Shown: positions 16,528 through 25,161, counted from the stretch's first letter. The stretch is DNA of 64,000 nt from an uncultured Hyphomonas sp. (GCF_963678875.1 NZ_OY787456.1:2480001-2544000); one strand, 5' to 3'. Notes: generated from the letters alone by a model not told the origin. Translations and numbers: made by a program.

Positions 16528-17749
16528 AGATACGCCAGACGAGGCCGAATTCCGCACACGTGTTCGCGACTGGATCGACACAAACGCCCCGCTCGACCGG
16601 GTGAAAGCCTATCGAAGCGGTCAGTGCACGCGTGCTGACCTCGTTGCGGACGCGCGCGCGTGGCAATGGACCAAGTATGAAGCGGGCTGGGCCTGCATCC
16701 ACTGGCCTGAAGTTTTTGGCGGCAAAGACGCCCCGGTGATTGAAAAGGTCATATGGGACCAGGAAGAGGCTCGCGTGTCCGCGTTGAACGAACTGGTCAG
16801 CATCGGACAAGGCATGTGCGCGCCGACTCTGATACACTATGCGAGTGACGGCCAAAAATTGGTTCACCTGCCTCGCATCGCGAGCGGTGAGGAAGTCTGG
16901 TGCCAGATGTTTTCGGAGCCGTCCGCCGGTTCCGATCTGGCAGGCCTTCACACCCGAGCCGAGCGCAAGGGTGACGGCTGGATTCTCAATGGTCAGAAAA
17001 TCTGGACATCCTGGGCCCATGAGGCCGACTTCGGTATAATCCTGACACGAACTGACCCGACTGTTCCCAAGCACAAGGGACTGACCATGTTTTTCATTGA
17101 CATGCGAACGCCCGGTGTCGACGTGCGCACCATCCGACAGGCCAATGGCGATCACGTCTTCAATGAGGTTTTCCTGACGGATGTGTACGTGCCGGACAGC
17201 CAGAGACTGGGAGACGTCAATGAAGGCTGGCGCACCTCCCTGACAACTCTGATGAATGAACGTTTGTCTATCGGTCGTGGGATCCCCACCGGGCTTGCCG
17301 AAGCGGTGGACTATGTCGTCGCACTTGAACGCCAAGTGCCTGATTTCTCAGCGGGGGCAACGTTCGACGAAAAGATTGCGGACTGGGCGTGCCAGTCCTA
17401 CGGCCTCAAGTTCACCTCCGCACGGCTGATTTACGCCGTATCCCAAGGCAATGAGCCGGGGCCTGAAGCGTCCATCGGCAAGCTGGTGGCAGGTCGCCTT
17501 ATGCAGGAGATCTCGGCGGAGACGTGGGAGCTGACCAATGGCCAACCACCCGCTGACGATGTTGACCTGCGCGCGCGATACAACCTCCTGCATGCAGTCC
17601 TGATCCGGTCTCCAGCGGTCCGGATCGAGGGCGGCTCGGACGAGATACTCCGAAACATCATCGGCGAACGGGTGTTGGGCCTGCCTGCAGAGCCCCGATC
17701 GGACAAACACCTCGCCTTCAACGCCCGGTCAAATCGGCCGCAGCCTTAG
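16517..17749 (+). CDS. Acyl-CoA dehydrogenase, full-length subunit
   Basis: A 410-residue FAD-dependent dehydrogenase that forms 2-enoyl-CoA. Motifs are WCQMFSEPSAGSDLAGL and WILNGQKIWTSWAHEADFG in the middle domain. The C-terminal signature is IEGGSDEILRNIIGERVLGL. ATG 16517 is chosen because AGGAG lies 8 bp upstream and the product then starts at the family's N-terminus (MQFEDTPDEAEFRTRVRDW). An upstream in-frame ATG at 16472 would add 15 residues inside the preceding gene. Likely the catalytic partner of the shorter dehydrogenase. Confidence 0.92.
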   Translation: MQFEDTPDEAEFRTRVRDWIDTNAPLDRVKAYRSGQCTRADLVADARAWQWTKYEAGWACIHWPEVFGGKDAPVIEKVIWDQEEARVSALNELVSIGQGMCAPTLIHYASDGQKLVHLPRIASGEEVWCQMFSEPSAGSDLAGLHTRAERKGDGWILNGQKIWTSWAHEADFGIILTRTDPTVPKHKGLTMFFIDMRTPGVDVRTIRQANGDHVFNEVFLTDVYVPDSQRLGDVNEGWRTSLTTLMNERLSIGRGIPTGLAEAVDYVVALERQVPDFSAGATFDEKIADWACQSYGLKFTSARLIYAVSQGNEPGPEASIGKLVAGRLMQEISAETWELTNGQPPADDVDLRARYNLLHAVLIRSPAVRIEGGSDEILRNIIGERVLGLPAEPRSDKHLAFNARSNRPQP

Positions 17750-17802
17750 CGGCGCGGCGGGCTTCGCATCAAGTTTTCGTTCAACAGAAATGGTAAAGAG
17801 GT

Positions 17803-18069
17803 ATGGACCCCACAACAATTGCATGGATCATCGTGATTGTCGGCGGATCAGTCGTCGCCAAGTTCCTGGGACTGATCTTCAAGAATCGTGACCCGGGCGT
17901 CGTCACCGGCCCGATCGCGGGCGTCGTCGGCGCCATCCTGGCCTGGCAAGGCGCGATGGCAGCCGGGCTGATTACTCCGATAAATCTCGCCGCTGCTGGC
18001 ATCTGCGCTGTCGCGGGTGGCGCGATCGTCTACCTGATGGCCGCCTTTGCGAAAGGCCGGCCAGCCTGA
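17803..18069 (+). CDS. Small membrane protein of unknown function
   Basis: An 88-residue protein with three hydrophobic stretches (about residues 6-26, 35-55 and 60-80), rich in Gly and Ala. No family recognised. AAAGAGG lies just before the ATG and the gene is 53 bp behind the acyl-CoA dehydrogenase pair, so it is probably cotranscribed. The topology could suit a small carrier subunit or membrane anchor, but there is no direct evidence for either. Confidence 0.6.
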   Translation: MDPTTIAWIIVIVGGSVVAKFLGLIFKNRDPGVVTGPIAGVVGAILAWQGAMAAGLITPINLAAAGICAVAGGAIVYLMAAFAKGRPA

Positions 18070-18087
18070 ATGAACCCAGAGGGACGC

Positions 18088-18104
18088 GGCTGACACGATC
18101 AGCC
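18088..18104. terminator. Possible bidirectional terminator between converging genes
   Basis: GGCTGA (18088-18093) pairs with TCAGCC (18099-18104), extended with mismatches by flanking GAGGGACGC and CGCCCCTC. It overlaps the stop codon of the AhpD-like gene and lacks a clear T-run. Confidence 0.3.
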
Positions 18105-18680
18105 ACGCCCCTCTCGCCACGCCTTGAGGCCTTCATTGTTTGGATCTGGCCGCTGCGACAGGTCGACGGGCGGATTTTCCGGAGAAATCTCAAACGTCTC
18201 GATGAGTCGCGTCTGCATCAGGTAGAAGCCAATCGCCTGCACCAGCTCGACCAATTCGCGTACTGGCAAAAGTTCGCGGAAATAGGCGAACGTCTCCGGA
18301 CTGGGTCTGGGCGCGACAGCTAGTTCCTCTCCCAACTTTGCGGCCATCCGTTGGGAATCCGTCAGTACAGTGCTTTTGCTACCCTCCCGTGCGGCAAGGA
18401 TCATTTCCTCGCTGAGACCCACGCCGCGTGACACGCTCTCCAGCAGAATGCGTTCGTATTCGGAGCCGACCACGGTACACATGCGAATAAGTGCCACCTG
18501 ACGCAGTACAGGGTCCAGTTCGCCTCGGTTGAGTACGCTGTCCGAAAGGCGGAGCACGCTTTCCGTATTCCCGGGGGCATGCGCCATCACCTGAATGATG
18601 TTGATCTTCGGCGACACCTCAATCATGCGCTCGACACGCGGGTCCAGATTGTCAGTCTCCGGGTAAGGAATATTTGTCAC
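18099..18680 (-). CDS. Carboxymuconolactone decarboxylase/AhpD-like protein without CxxC
   Basis: A 193-residue all-helical protein of the AhpD-like superfamily. The segment ELDPVLRQVALIRMCTVVGSEYERILLESV matches the family core, but the redox CxxC is replaced (VVGSEYE), so peroxidase-reducing activity is unlikely. Members with this change often sit in catabolic clusters with no known activity, or resemble gamma-carboxymuconolactone decarboxylase, which needs no disulfide. Operator 7 lies 36 bp before its start and also faces the divergent symporter gene. Confidence 0.8.
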   Translation of the reverse strand: MTNIPYPETDNLDPRVERMIEVSPKINIIQVMAHAPGNTESVLRLSDSVLNRGELDPVLRQVALIRMCTVVGSEYERILLESVSRGVGLSEEMILAAREGSKSTVLTDSQRMAAKLGEELAVAPRPSPETFAYFRELLPVRELVELVQAIGFYLMQTRLIETFEISPENPPVDLSQRPDPNNEGLKAWREGRG

Positions 18681-18715
18681 TTAGCTCTCCCATCATTCTT
18701 CTTGCGACTTTTTCA

Positions 18716-18727
18716 TTAGGTAGCTAA
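18716..18727. promoter_or_regulatory. Island operator site 7
   Basis: TTAGGTAGCTAA, full dyad, in the divergent region between the AhpD-like gene (start 18680) and the symporter gene (start 18840). Confidence 0.65.
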
Positions 18728-18839
18728 CCATAGTGATATCGCATCACAGCGCAAGTCGGTTTTTGAGGCCTCGGCGCCTTGTCTGACGCACAGCAAGATC
18801 AACGACGCCCCGACAGGCGGGCGCGGGAGGGATAACTAA

Positions 18840-20198
18840 ATGACCAGGGCAAGACCCATCACCATCGCAGCCGTGCTGGCATTGGCTGCTCCCTCTCTCA
18901 CATCTCAGTTCATCAGTGCCCCGTTCATCGGCGTGGTGCCTGGACTCTACGCGAAGTACGCCGGTCTCTCGCTCGGCGCGATCTCCACCATCGTCCTCAT
19001 TTCGAGGATATTCGATGCTATAACCGACCCGATCATCGGGCTCCTGTCAGACAGGTACAAACGGCGTTGGAATACACGCAAGCCATGGCTCGTCGCAGGT
19101 TTCGCGGTAACGGCGCTGGCTGCCTGGTTCGTCAGCGCCCCGCCGGATGGCCCGGCCGTCTTTTATTTTGCGGCCTGGAGTGTCGTCTTCTATCTTGGCT
19201 GGACGATGATCGAAGTGCCCCACAACGCATGGTCGGCAGAGATCACCGCGAACTACAATCGTCGAACGACGGTCTTTTTCGCCAAAACCATGTTCGCCGC
19301 CGTGGGTGCACTCGCCTTCGCGCTGGTTCCGCTCTTACCAATCTTCAACACAACGGAGTTCACGTTCGAAACCATGCGCGTCACCGCGCTGGTCTTTTTC
19401 GGTCTGGGCATCCTGTGCGTGACGGCGGCGATCGTACTTGCGCCGAGCGGCACGAGCCAGGCGCCAAACAAGCCACAGATGCCAATCGGCCCCACCTACC
19501 TCGTATCGATGTTCAGCAATGGTCCCTTTCGGCGCTTTGTGATCGCCTTCCTGATCAGCGGCCTTGCTGCAGGGATGAACGGCACGCTCCAGTTCCTCTA
19601 CATCGACACCTATCTCGGTCTCGGAGAGCACGTATCCATTGCGCTCGGAAGCGGGGTTCTGCTCGGAATATTCGGCATTGTCGCCTGGTATCTCATCATG
19701 CTCCGTATGGAAAAGCACCGGGCCTGGGCCATCTCGCTTGCGCTTGGATCCGCCTGGATTTTGGCGCCCGCCTTCCTCACACCCGGCGAACAGTCGCTGA
19801 TCCCTTACATGATCATGTTTGCCGGTATGGTCCTCTCCGTCGGTGCGGGCTTGATCGCACCCTACACGCTGCTAGGCGATATTGTGGACTTCGACCGCTG
19901 GAAGACTGGAGAGGACCGTGCGGGTGGGTTTTTCGCGGTGTTCCTCTTTGCGGTGAAGCTGAACACGGCGCTCGGTGGCGCGCTTGCGTTCCTGGTTCTC
20001 GATGCAAGCGGTTTTGACGCGACGGCGAACAGCCAGAGCGCACTTGCAGGAGTTGGTATCCGGCTCGCATTTGCGATCATTCCGGCGACCCTCTTCCTGA
20101 CCGCCTGCGCGATCATGTGGACCTATCCACTTACCCGAGACCGCCACGCCAGGATCCTCGCCGACCTTGAGGCCCAAAAAGCGCTCGAGGCCGGCTGA
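18840..20198 (+). CDS. GPH-family cation symporter (MFS_2, glycoside-pentoside-hexuronide type)
   Basis: A 452-residue inner-membrane transporter with about 12 hydrophobic segments. The family loop after TM2, DPIIGLLSDRYKRRWNTRKPW, is clear, as is the later DIVDFDRWKTGEDRAGGFFA segment. The GPH family moves sugars and related solutes with Na+ or H+. Many alphaproteobacterial members lie next to TonB receptors and acyl-CoA genes and probably carry other organic acids or glycosides. Here it most likely brings the island substrate or its hydrolysis product across the inner membrane. It has GGGAGG 10 bp before the ATG. Confidence 0.9.
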   Translation: MTRARPITIAAVLALAAPSLTSQFISAPFIGVVPGLYAKYAGLSLGAISTIVLISRIFDAITDPIIGLLSDRYKRRWNTRKPWLVAGFAVTALAAWFVSAPPDGPAVFYFAAWSVVFYLGWTMIEVPHNAWSAEITANYNRRTTVFFAKTMFAAVGALAFALVPLLPIFNTTEFTFETMRVTALVFFGLGILCVTAAIVLAPSGTSQAPNKPQMPIGPTYLVSMFSNGPFRRFVIAFLISGLAAGMNGTLQFLYIDTYLGLGEHVSIALGSGVLLGIFGIVAWYLIMLRMEKHRAWAISLALGSAWILAPAFLTPGEQSLIPYMIMFAGMVLSVGAGLIAPYTLLGDIVDFDRWKTGEDRAGGFFAVFLFAVKLNTALGGALAFLVLDASGFDATANSQSALAGVGIRLAFAIIPATLFLTACAIMWTYPLTRDRHARILADLEAQKALEAG

Positions 20199-20207
20199 CG
20201 CAAGGCC

Positions 20208-20945
20208 TCAGTCCGTCTTGTAGAGCGTGGACTGATAGTACCGGATACACGCCATGAGCAGGACAAAATTAAACACCAGCCCACCGGCGGCAAAGACCAG
20301 ACCCATCGTCTGATCGCCCTGCACGAACGCGTCGAACGACATGTACCCCCAGCCGGCCGGCGACAGCAAGAACAGCATACGGTACCAGGCATCATCTTCG
20401 ATGAATTTCAACGCGAGCGGCGAGATAATGATGAAGCTGATAAACTTGAACAGGGCCAAAGCTTCGACTTTGTTGGATGCGTAGGATGCAACCCCCAGAG
20501 ACGTCACGGGGCCCATCAGGGCGATACTGGCGGCGACGACGAGGAGTTCAGTATATGTGATCGGCAAAGCCTGCCACGTCATGTTCATGATAATGACAGT
20601 GCCAACCGGCCAAGCCAGGAGATATGCAATCAAGAGAACCGTTCGGGTCGCAAGCATGGTCGACGGACGGATTGGTGTTACGGCGAGAGCATTGCGCACG
20701 CCGGTATCTTTCTCGTCCACCATCAACAGCCCAAATAGGAAACCAAAGCCACTTGGTCCTGTGATGACGGACATGATGATGAGAAACGGAAACCACGCGA
20801 TCATGGTCGCATCCGTGTTGTGGTAGTAGCCCAATACAGTGATCACCGCGATAACAACGGCAGACAGGCCGACATTGATCAGCATGACCCCGTCACGCAT
20901 GATCCCCTTGGCGTCCAGCGCAATAATGGAAGCGGATGCATTCAT
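20208..20945 (-). CDS. ABC transporter permease, second subunit
   Basis: A 245-residue integral membrane protein with about six hydrophobic segments. ATG 20945 is chosen because GGGAGG lies 7 bp before it. A longer frame from 21026 would overlap the upstream permease and has no ribosome site. It pairs with the permease at 20962-21678 and the ATPase at 21675-22586. The layout of one ATPase and two short dissimilar permeases resembles the fluoroquinolone-type exporters of mycobacteria (Rv2686c-Rv2688c). Efflux is more likely than uptake, since no binding protein is encoded. It could export a toxic intermediate of the pathway. Confidence 0.82.
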   Translation of the reverse strand: MNASASIIALDAKGIMRDGVMLINVGLSAVVIAVITVLGYYHNTDATMIAWFPFLIIMSVITGPSGFGFLFGLLMVDEKDTGVRNALAVTPIRPSTMLATRTVLLIAYLLAWPVGTVIIMNMTWQALPITYTELLVVAASIALMGPVTSLGVASYASNKVEALALFKFISFIIISPLALKFIEDDAWYRMLFLLSPAGWGYMSFDAFVQGDQTMGLVFAAGGLVFNFVLLMACIRYYQSTLYKTD

Positions 20946-20961
20946 GGGAAACCTCCCGGCC

Positions 20962-21678
20962 CTAACGGCCTTCTGAAACAATGGATTGTTTGAATTCACG
21001 CAGGGCCCACAACCAGCCAACGACAATCCATATCACCTGATAGCCGAAAGCGTATATCCACTGGACTCTGGACAACAGGTCGGGATTGGTCGCGCCCTCG
21101 AACGACATCAACATCGCGTACGAGGGGATGATCGCAAGCACCCATTCCGCTGGCCCGGAAACAAGTCCGAAATGCGCAAGCAGGGGAATGAACAGGATCG
21201 ACGTTCCGAACAGTAGGAAGATCATAAGTCCGTTCATGGACGGCGCCCGCGCAACGATCGCAAACCCGAGGAGCACAGCAACGGTGTTCGACAAACTCAG
21301 CGCCAGGATCATCAGGCTCCAAGTGAATTCACCATCCAGCGCAAACCAAGCCACGGCGAGGCCGGACAGAATGCCATTCACCGACATGGTGAACGTTTTC
21401 GACAGGACGTACACGCCAGGCGGAGAAGGCGTCACGCCGAGCGCGGAAAGCACGCGGCTCGCCTTCTCCATCATCACAATAGCTCCGATGAAACTCAGCC
21501 CGATCAAAGCCGGATCTGCGAAAATGAAGAAAGAGGCCACCGGTGCCGGCAGGGGATCCAGCGGCAACAGCAGAACGAAGACGATAATCGCAGCCGTGCT
21601 GACGACGTTCGCGATATAGATATAATTGCGAGCCTGGAGCGTGACGTCCCAGCGCAGCATGTGCAGCAGGCGGCTCAT
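20962..21678 (-). CDS. ABC transporter permease, first subunit
   Basis: A 238-residue membrane protein with about six hydrophobic segments. It contains ASRVLSALGVTPSPPGVYVLSK in the cytoplasmic loop, a stretch reminiscent of drug-export permeases where a coupling helix meets the ATPase. The start overlaps the ATPase gene stop by 4 bp and the second permease gene follows 16 bp after its stop. Forms the heterodimeric channel with that permease (inferred). Confidence 0.82.
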   Translation of the reverse strand: MSRLLHMLRWDVTLQARNYIYIANVVSTAAIIVFVLLLPLDPLPAPVASFFIFADPALIGLSFIGAIVMMEKASRVLSALGVTPSPPGVYVLSKTFTMSVNGILSGLAVAWFALDGEFTWSLMILALSLSNTVAVLLGFAIVARAPSMNGLMIFLLFGTSILFIPLLAHFGLVSGPAEWVLAIIPSYAMLMSFEGATNPDLLSRVQWIYAFGYQVIWIVVGWLWALREFKQSIVSEGR

Positions 21679-22586
21679 TGCGTCACCGGCAGTTCGTCGT
21701 CAGCCTGAAGGTCCACGCCAGTAACCTCAACGAACACCTGATCCAGGGTCGCTTCCTGACTATGAATCGTCTGGACCTCATACCCATTAAGTGCGGATTG
21801 GAAGTTCGGGTTTGCGCCGAGCCCATCAAGCGGGAACATGGCCGTTTGAGTGCGGTTGTCATGATCAAGGTAGGTCATCTCAACATTGCGCTGACCATAT
21901 CGCGCCTTGAGCGTCTCAACGGTGTCTAGCGCTGCCATTTGTCCGCGCACCATGAAGCCGCACCGGTCGCAGAGCTCTTCCACATCGAACATGTTGTGTG
22001 TAGTCAGAACGACGGTTTTTCCTCGGCTGCGCTGGTCAAAAATGATCTGCTTCACGATGCGTGCATTTACCGGGTCGAGACCAGAGGTCGGCTCATCGAA
22101 GAATAGAAGATCGGGGTCATGCACGAGCGCGCGAACAAAATTTAGGCGCATCATCATGCCTTTGGAATAGTCAGACACTCGGACATTCGCCGCCTTGCCG
22201 AGCCCGACCAGTTCGAGAAGCTCCAGCGGGTCTCTGGTCTCACTCTTGTAGAGGGAAGCGAAGAAGCGGAGGTTTTCCGCTCCAGTAAGGCGCAGGAAAT
22301 GGTTGGGCAATTCGAAGCCGACCCCGATCTTTTCGTAGTAATCCGCACCCCAGGACTGAATGTCTCGCCCAAGCACGGAGACTGCACCGTGCTGAAGCTT
22401 CCTGAATTGGTGGGTCAGGACTTTCTGAATAGTACTTTTCCCTGCGCCAGATGGCCCCAGCAGGCCGAAGATTTCGCCCCTTTGAACGGAGAACGTAACC
22501 CCCTTTACGGCCGGCTGTGAAGTTTTCGGATAAGTATAGATTAGGTTGCGCACATCGATGATGTCGGCGCCGTTCTGAGTTTCCAT
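21675..22586 (-). CDS. ABC transporter ATP-binding protein
   Basis: A 303-residue ATPase. Walker A is GPSGAGKST (about residues 40-48), the signature is DYSKGMMMRL, Walker B is LLFFDEPTSGLDP, followed by the switch His in LTTHNM. A C-terminal extension of about 80 residues follows, as in drug-export ATPases. It leads the three-gene operon, with operator 8 about 100 bp upstream. Confidence 0.93.
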   Translation of the reverse strand: METQNGADIIDVRNLIYTYPKTSQPAVKGVTFSVQRGEIFGLLGPSGAGKSTIQKVLTHQFRKLQHGAVSVLGRDIQSWGADYYEKIGVGFELPNHFLRLTGAENLRFFASLYKSETRDPLELLELVGLGKAANVRVSDYSKGMMMRLNFVRALVHDPDLLFFDEPTSGLDPVNARIVKQIIFDQRSRGKTVVLTTHNMFDVEELCDRCGFMVRGQMAALDTVETLKARYGQRNVEMTYLDHDNRTQTAMFPLDGLGANPNFQSALNGYEVQTIHSQEATLDQVFVEVTGVDLQADDELPVTQ

Positions 22587-22684
22587 CCCTGCATCCCTGG
22601 AGTTTGTTTCGTTTCAAGCTCGGCAGCTTCGTGAAAAACTCCGGATCGGCACGAGCCTGCATCTTCGATCGGAGTCAATTTTCA

Positions 22685-22703
22685 TACGGAAGCTAACTAT
22701 TAT
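22685..22703. promoter_or_regulatory. Island operator site 8
   Basis: TACGGAAGCTAA followed by CTATTAT. The 12-mer is identical to site 6. It lies in the 151-bp gap between the ABC operon start (22586) and the end of the CoA ligase gene. Confidence 0.55.
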
Positions 22704-22737
22704 GTCAAGAGCATGCCGATACGCGCATATGGCAGAC

Positions 22738-24303
22738 TTACATGTTCTGCGTTTCCTGAACGGGTGCGTCTTGCTCGGTGGCGGCGTAAGTTCGGCGTAA
22801 CTCCGCTTTCAGTACTTTCTGTAAAGAACCGCGCGGCAGGCCCTCAACGATATCGAGACCTGACAAGCGCTGCGTTTTACCCAGATGCCCATTCGCCCAT
22901 TCCAGCAGTTCCGAACGCGTTACAGTGTCGGGGTCTCGGCATGTAATCACCGCGAACGGAGTCTCGCCCCATCGAGGGCAAGGTAGCCCGATAACGGCAG
23001 CCTCCTTCACTTGAGGGTGGCTGCAAAGCACCGCTTCGAGGTCACTGGGATAGACATTGAAGCCACCGGTGATGATCATATCCTTCTTCCGCCCACTGAT
23101 ATGTAGGAAGCCGTCCGAATCGAGAAAACCCAGATCACCCGTCCGGTGAAATATTGTGCCGTCAGGATGTGCCCAACGCAGCTCAGCGGTAGCGGTCTCG
23201 CGCTTGAAGTAGGCCTTCATCATGTACTGAGACCATCCGGCAATCTCACCGACTTCACCTGGGGGCAGCTCCCGGTCATCGTCCCCCAGGATCGCAATGC
23301 GATAGCCCTCTGCGGGCACACCTACCGACCGGGCCTTGTCCGGATGCTGGCCGACATCCAGAGAGCATGTCACAGTGCTTTCCGTCATGCTGTAGATCTC
23401 GATGAAGCTGCCCGGCCAAGTTCGATGAAACGCGAGTTTCTTGTCCGGCGCGATAGGAGACCCCGCGCAGAGTTTGATACAATCTTCAGCAAGGCAGGCC
23501 TCAGCCAGGTTCGACTGTTCCAGGAGCCGCTCGATCTGGGTCGGCACAAGGAAGGTGATCTTTGGCTGCAGCTGTTCCGCTAGGCCTATGAAGGCCAACG
23601 CGCGGAAACGCCTTGCAATATAGACTGCGCCACCATTCCACAGCGTGGAAAACAGACCAGCCAGGGTCCAGTTCGACGCGAGGGGTGTTGACAGGAGCGT
23701 ATAGCGTCCCGGCTCTGCACCAAGCGCCGCAAACCCCTTCGTCTGCAGCGCCCGCAGGGCATGAGACCCGACAATCCCCTTCGGAGTGCCCGTGGTTCCC
23801 GAGCTATACACGATTATGGCATCCGTGGACGGATCTATATCAGGCAACGAAATGAGCGGCTGGGCTTGTGCGGCGAGTTCCAACTCGTCCAACCCGATCA
23901 AGTTTGGCTTGGCACGACAGAGACCTATCGCCTTCTGCGCTGCATTGAGATAGTCGCCCCCGGCAATGACCAGTTGCACGTCTGCATCGTCAAGAATACG
24001 CGCAGCCGCCTCTGAACTCAGAAATGTCGAAAGCGGCACGAGACAGCATCCGCTGCGGAACACACTGTAGAGGACCTGCATGTGGGCGGCGCTGTTCTCG
24101 CCAATCACCGCGACCTTGTCTCCCGGCGACACCCATCGGGACAACAGGCACGACGCCGCAGCACGCGTATTATCATCCAGCTCGCGATAGCGAATGCAGC
24201 GCCCCTCATCAGCCAGCGCGATCTCTTCCGGGAAAAAGGAGGAAGTCCATTCGAGACAACCCGGAACCGTCAAACATTCATCGGCGGCACTTTCAGGCGT
24301 CAT
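22738..24303 (-). CDS. AMP-dependent acyl-CoA synthetase/ligase
   Basis: A 521-residue ANL-superfamily ligase that activates a carboxylic acid to its CoA thioester through an acyl-adenylate. The P-loop is YSSGTTGTPKG, adenylate motifs are IYSMTES and RTGDLGFLDSDGFLHISGRKKD, and the catalytic Lys sits in the last segment (GSLQKVLKAEL). It is soluble. ATG 24303 gives TGA-C-ATG spacing with the SDR gene; a frame from 24330 would overlap it by 26 bp. Probably activates the acid released by the hydrolases. Substrate pocket residues are not diagnostic by eye. Confidence 0.92.
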   Translation of the reverse strand: MTPESAADECLTVPGCLEWTSSFFPEEIALADEGRCIRYRELDDNTRAAASCLLSRWVSPGDKVAVIGENSAAHMQVLYSVFRSGCCLVPLSTFLSSEAAARILDDADVQLVIAGGDYLNAAQKAIGLCRAKPNLIGLDELELAAQAQPLISLPDIDPSTDAIIVYSSGTTGTPKGIVGSHALRALQTKGFAALGAEPGRYTLLSTPLASNWTLAGLFSTLWNGGAVYIARRFRALAFIGLAEQLQPKITFLVPTQIERLLEQSNLAEACLAEDCIKLCAGSPIAPDKKLAFHRTWPGSFIEIYSMTESTVTCSLDVGQHPDKARSVGVPAEGYRIAILGDDDRELPPGEVGEIAGWSQYMMKAYFKRETATAELRWAHPDGTIFHRTGDLGFLDSDGFLHISGRKKDMIITGGFNVYPSDLEAVLCSHPQVKEAAVIGLPCPRWGETPFAVITCRDPDTVTRSELLEWANGHLGKTQRLSGLDIVEGLPRGSLQKVLKAELRRTYAATEQDAPVQETQNM

Positions 24304-24304
24304 G

Positions 24305-25114
24305 TCAGCGTGTTCCAACGATCCCTCCATCGCTGGCGATCACTTCACCCACAACATAGGCACCGGCGCGCGAGCTGAGGAATATCACGAGCCCCGCGAT
24401 GTCCTCGGCCGCCCCGATACGTCCGCTCGGATTGGCATCGCCGAACTGATCCCACAGCTCGTCGTCCATGCGCCCACCAAATCCGGACCCGAGCATCTGC
24501 GTCGGATAAGGTCCGGGCGCAATCGCGTTACAGTTAACGTAGTCCCGCGTGAGGTGCGCGGCGAGAAACCGCGTCAGATGATGTACCGCTGCCTTGGACG
24601 CGCCATAAGAAAACACGTCGAAGTGAGACGATTTCAGACCGTCAACTGAGCCAATATTTATGACCCGCGCCGGGTCTTTGGCTGTTCCAGCGCCTCGCAA
24701 CATGGGCAGCAGTTTCTGCGTAAGGAAGAAAACGCCTTTTACATTGACGTCCATCACCTTGTCCCATCCGTGTTCAGGGAACTCGTCGATCGACCCTCCC
24801 CAGGATGCGCCGGCATTGTTGACGAGAATATCGAGCGTTTCCTCCCGCTCCGCGAAGCGGGAGACCAGATGCTCGATCCCCGCCATGTTGGACAAGTCTG
24901 ACGGCAGGGACACACATTCGCCCCTATACTGATCGCTCATTCTATTGGCGGCTGCATCACAGACCTCCGCTTTGCGAGCGCAAATGTAGACCCGCGCCCC
25001 CGCAGCGACGAGCCCCGCCGCAATCATCTCTCCGATGCCGCGTGATCCCCCTGTTACCAAAGCTGTCTTGCCGCGAACTGAAAACAGGTTCTCAAAATTT
25101 GGCTCCACGCCCAC
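24305..25114 (-). CDS. Short-chain dehydrogenase/reductase
   Basis: A 269-residue NAD(P)-dependent oxidoreductase. The cofactor motif TGGSRGIG is at residues 21-28, with NNAGASWGG, catalytic Ser in INIGSVDG and YGASK. It resembles 3-hydroxyacyl/3-oxoacyl reductases and rhamnolipid-type RhlG relatives. It is the first gene of an operon with the CoA ligase (1-bp gap), behind operator 9. It would fit a 3-hydroxyacyl-CoA dehydrogenase step after hydration; that is an inference. Confidence 0.9.
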   Translation of the reverse strand: MGVEPNFENLFSVRGKTALVTGGSRGIGEMIAAGLVAAGARVYICARKAEVCDAAANRMSDQYRGECVSLPSDLSNMAGIEHLVSRFAEREETLDILVNNAGASWGGSIDEFPEHGWDKVMDVNVKGVFFLTQKLLPMLRGAGTAKDPARVINIGSVDGLKSSHFDVFSYGASKAAVHHLTRFLAAHLTRDYVNCNAIAPGPYPTQMLGSGFGGRMDDELWDQFGDANPSGRIGAAEDIAGLVIFLSSRAGAYVVGEVIASDGGIVGTR

Positions 25115-25142
25115 CCCTCCACCTGAAGATACAGACTTTTAA

Positions 25143-25161
25143 TTAGGCGCCTTATTATTTG
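25143..25161 (+). promoter_or_regulatory. Island operator site 9
   Basis: TTAGGCGCCTTA followed by TTATTTG, 29 bp upstream of the SDR start at 25114. Core almost identical to the perfect palindrome of site 4, with one change in the right arm. Confidence 0.65.

Noticed and set aside
16382..17335. 317-codon minus-strand open frame
   Set aside because: Antisense to the second acyl-CoA dehydrogenase; composition typical of a high-GC shadow frame.
6303..25161. Naming the island as steroid or bile-acid degradation
   Set aside because: Paired acyl-CoA dehydrogenases are suggestive, but no ring-cleavage, KstD-like or Kst-type genes are present.
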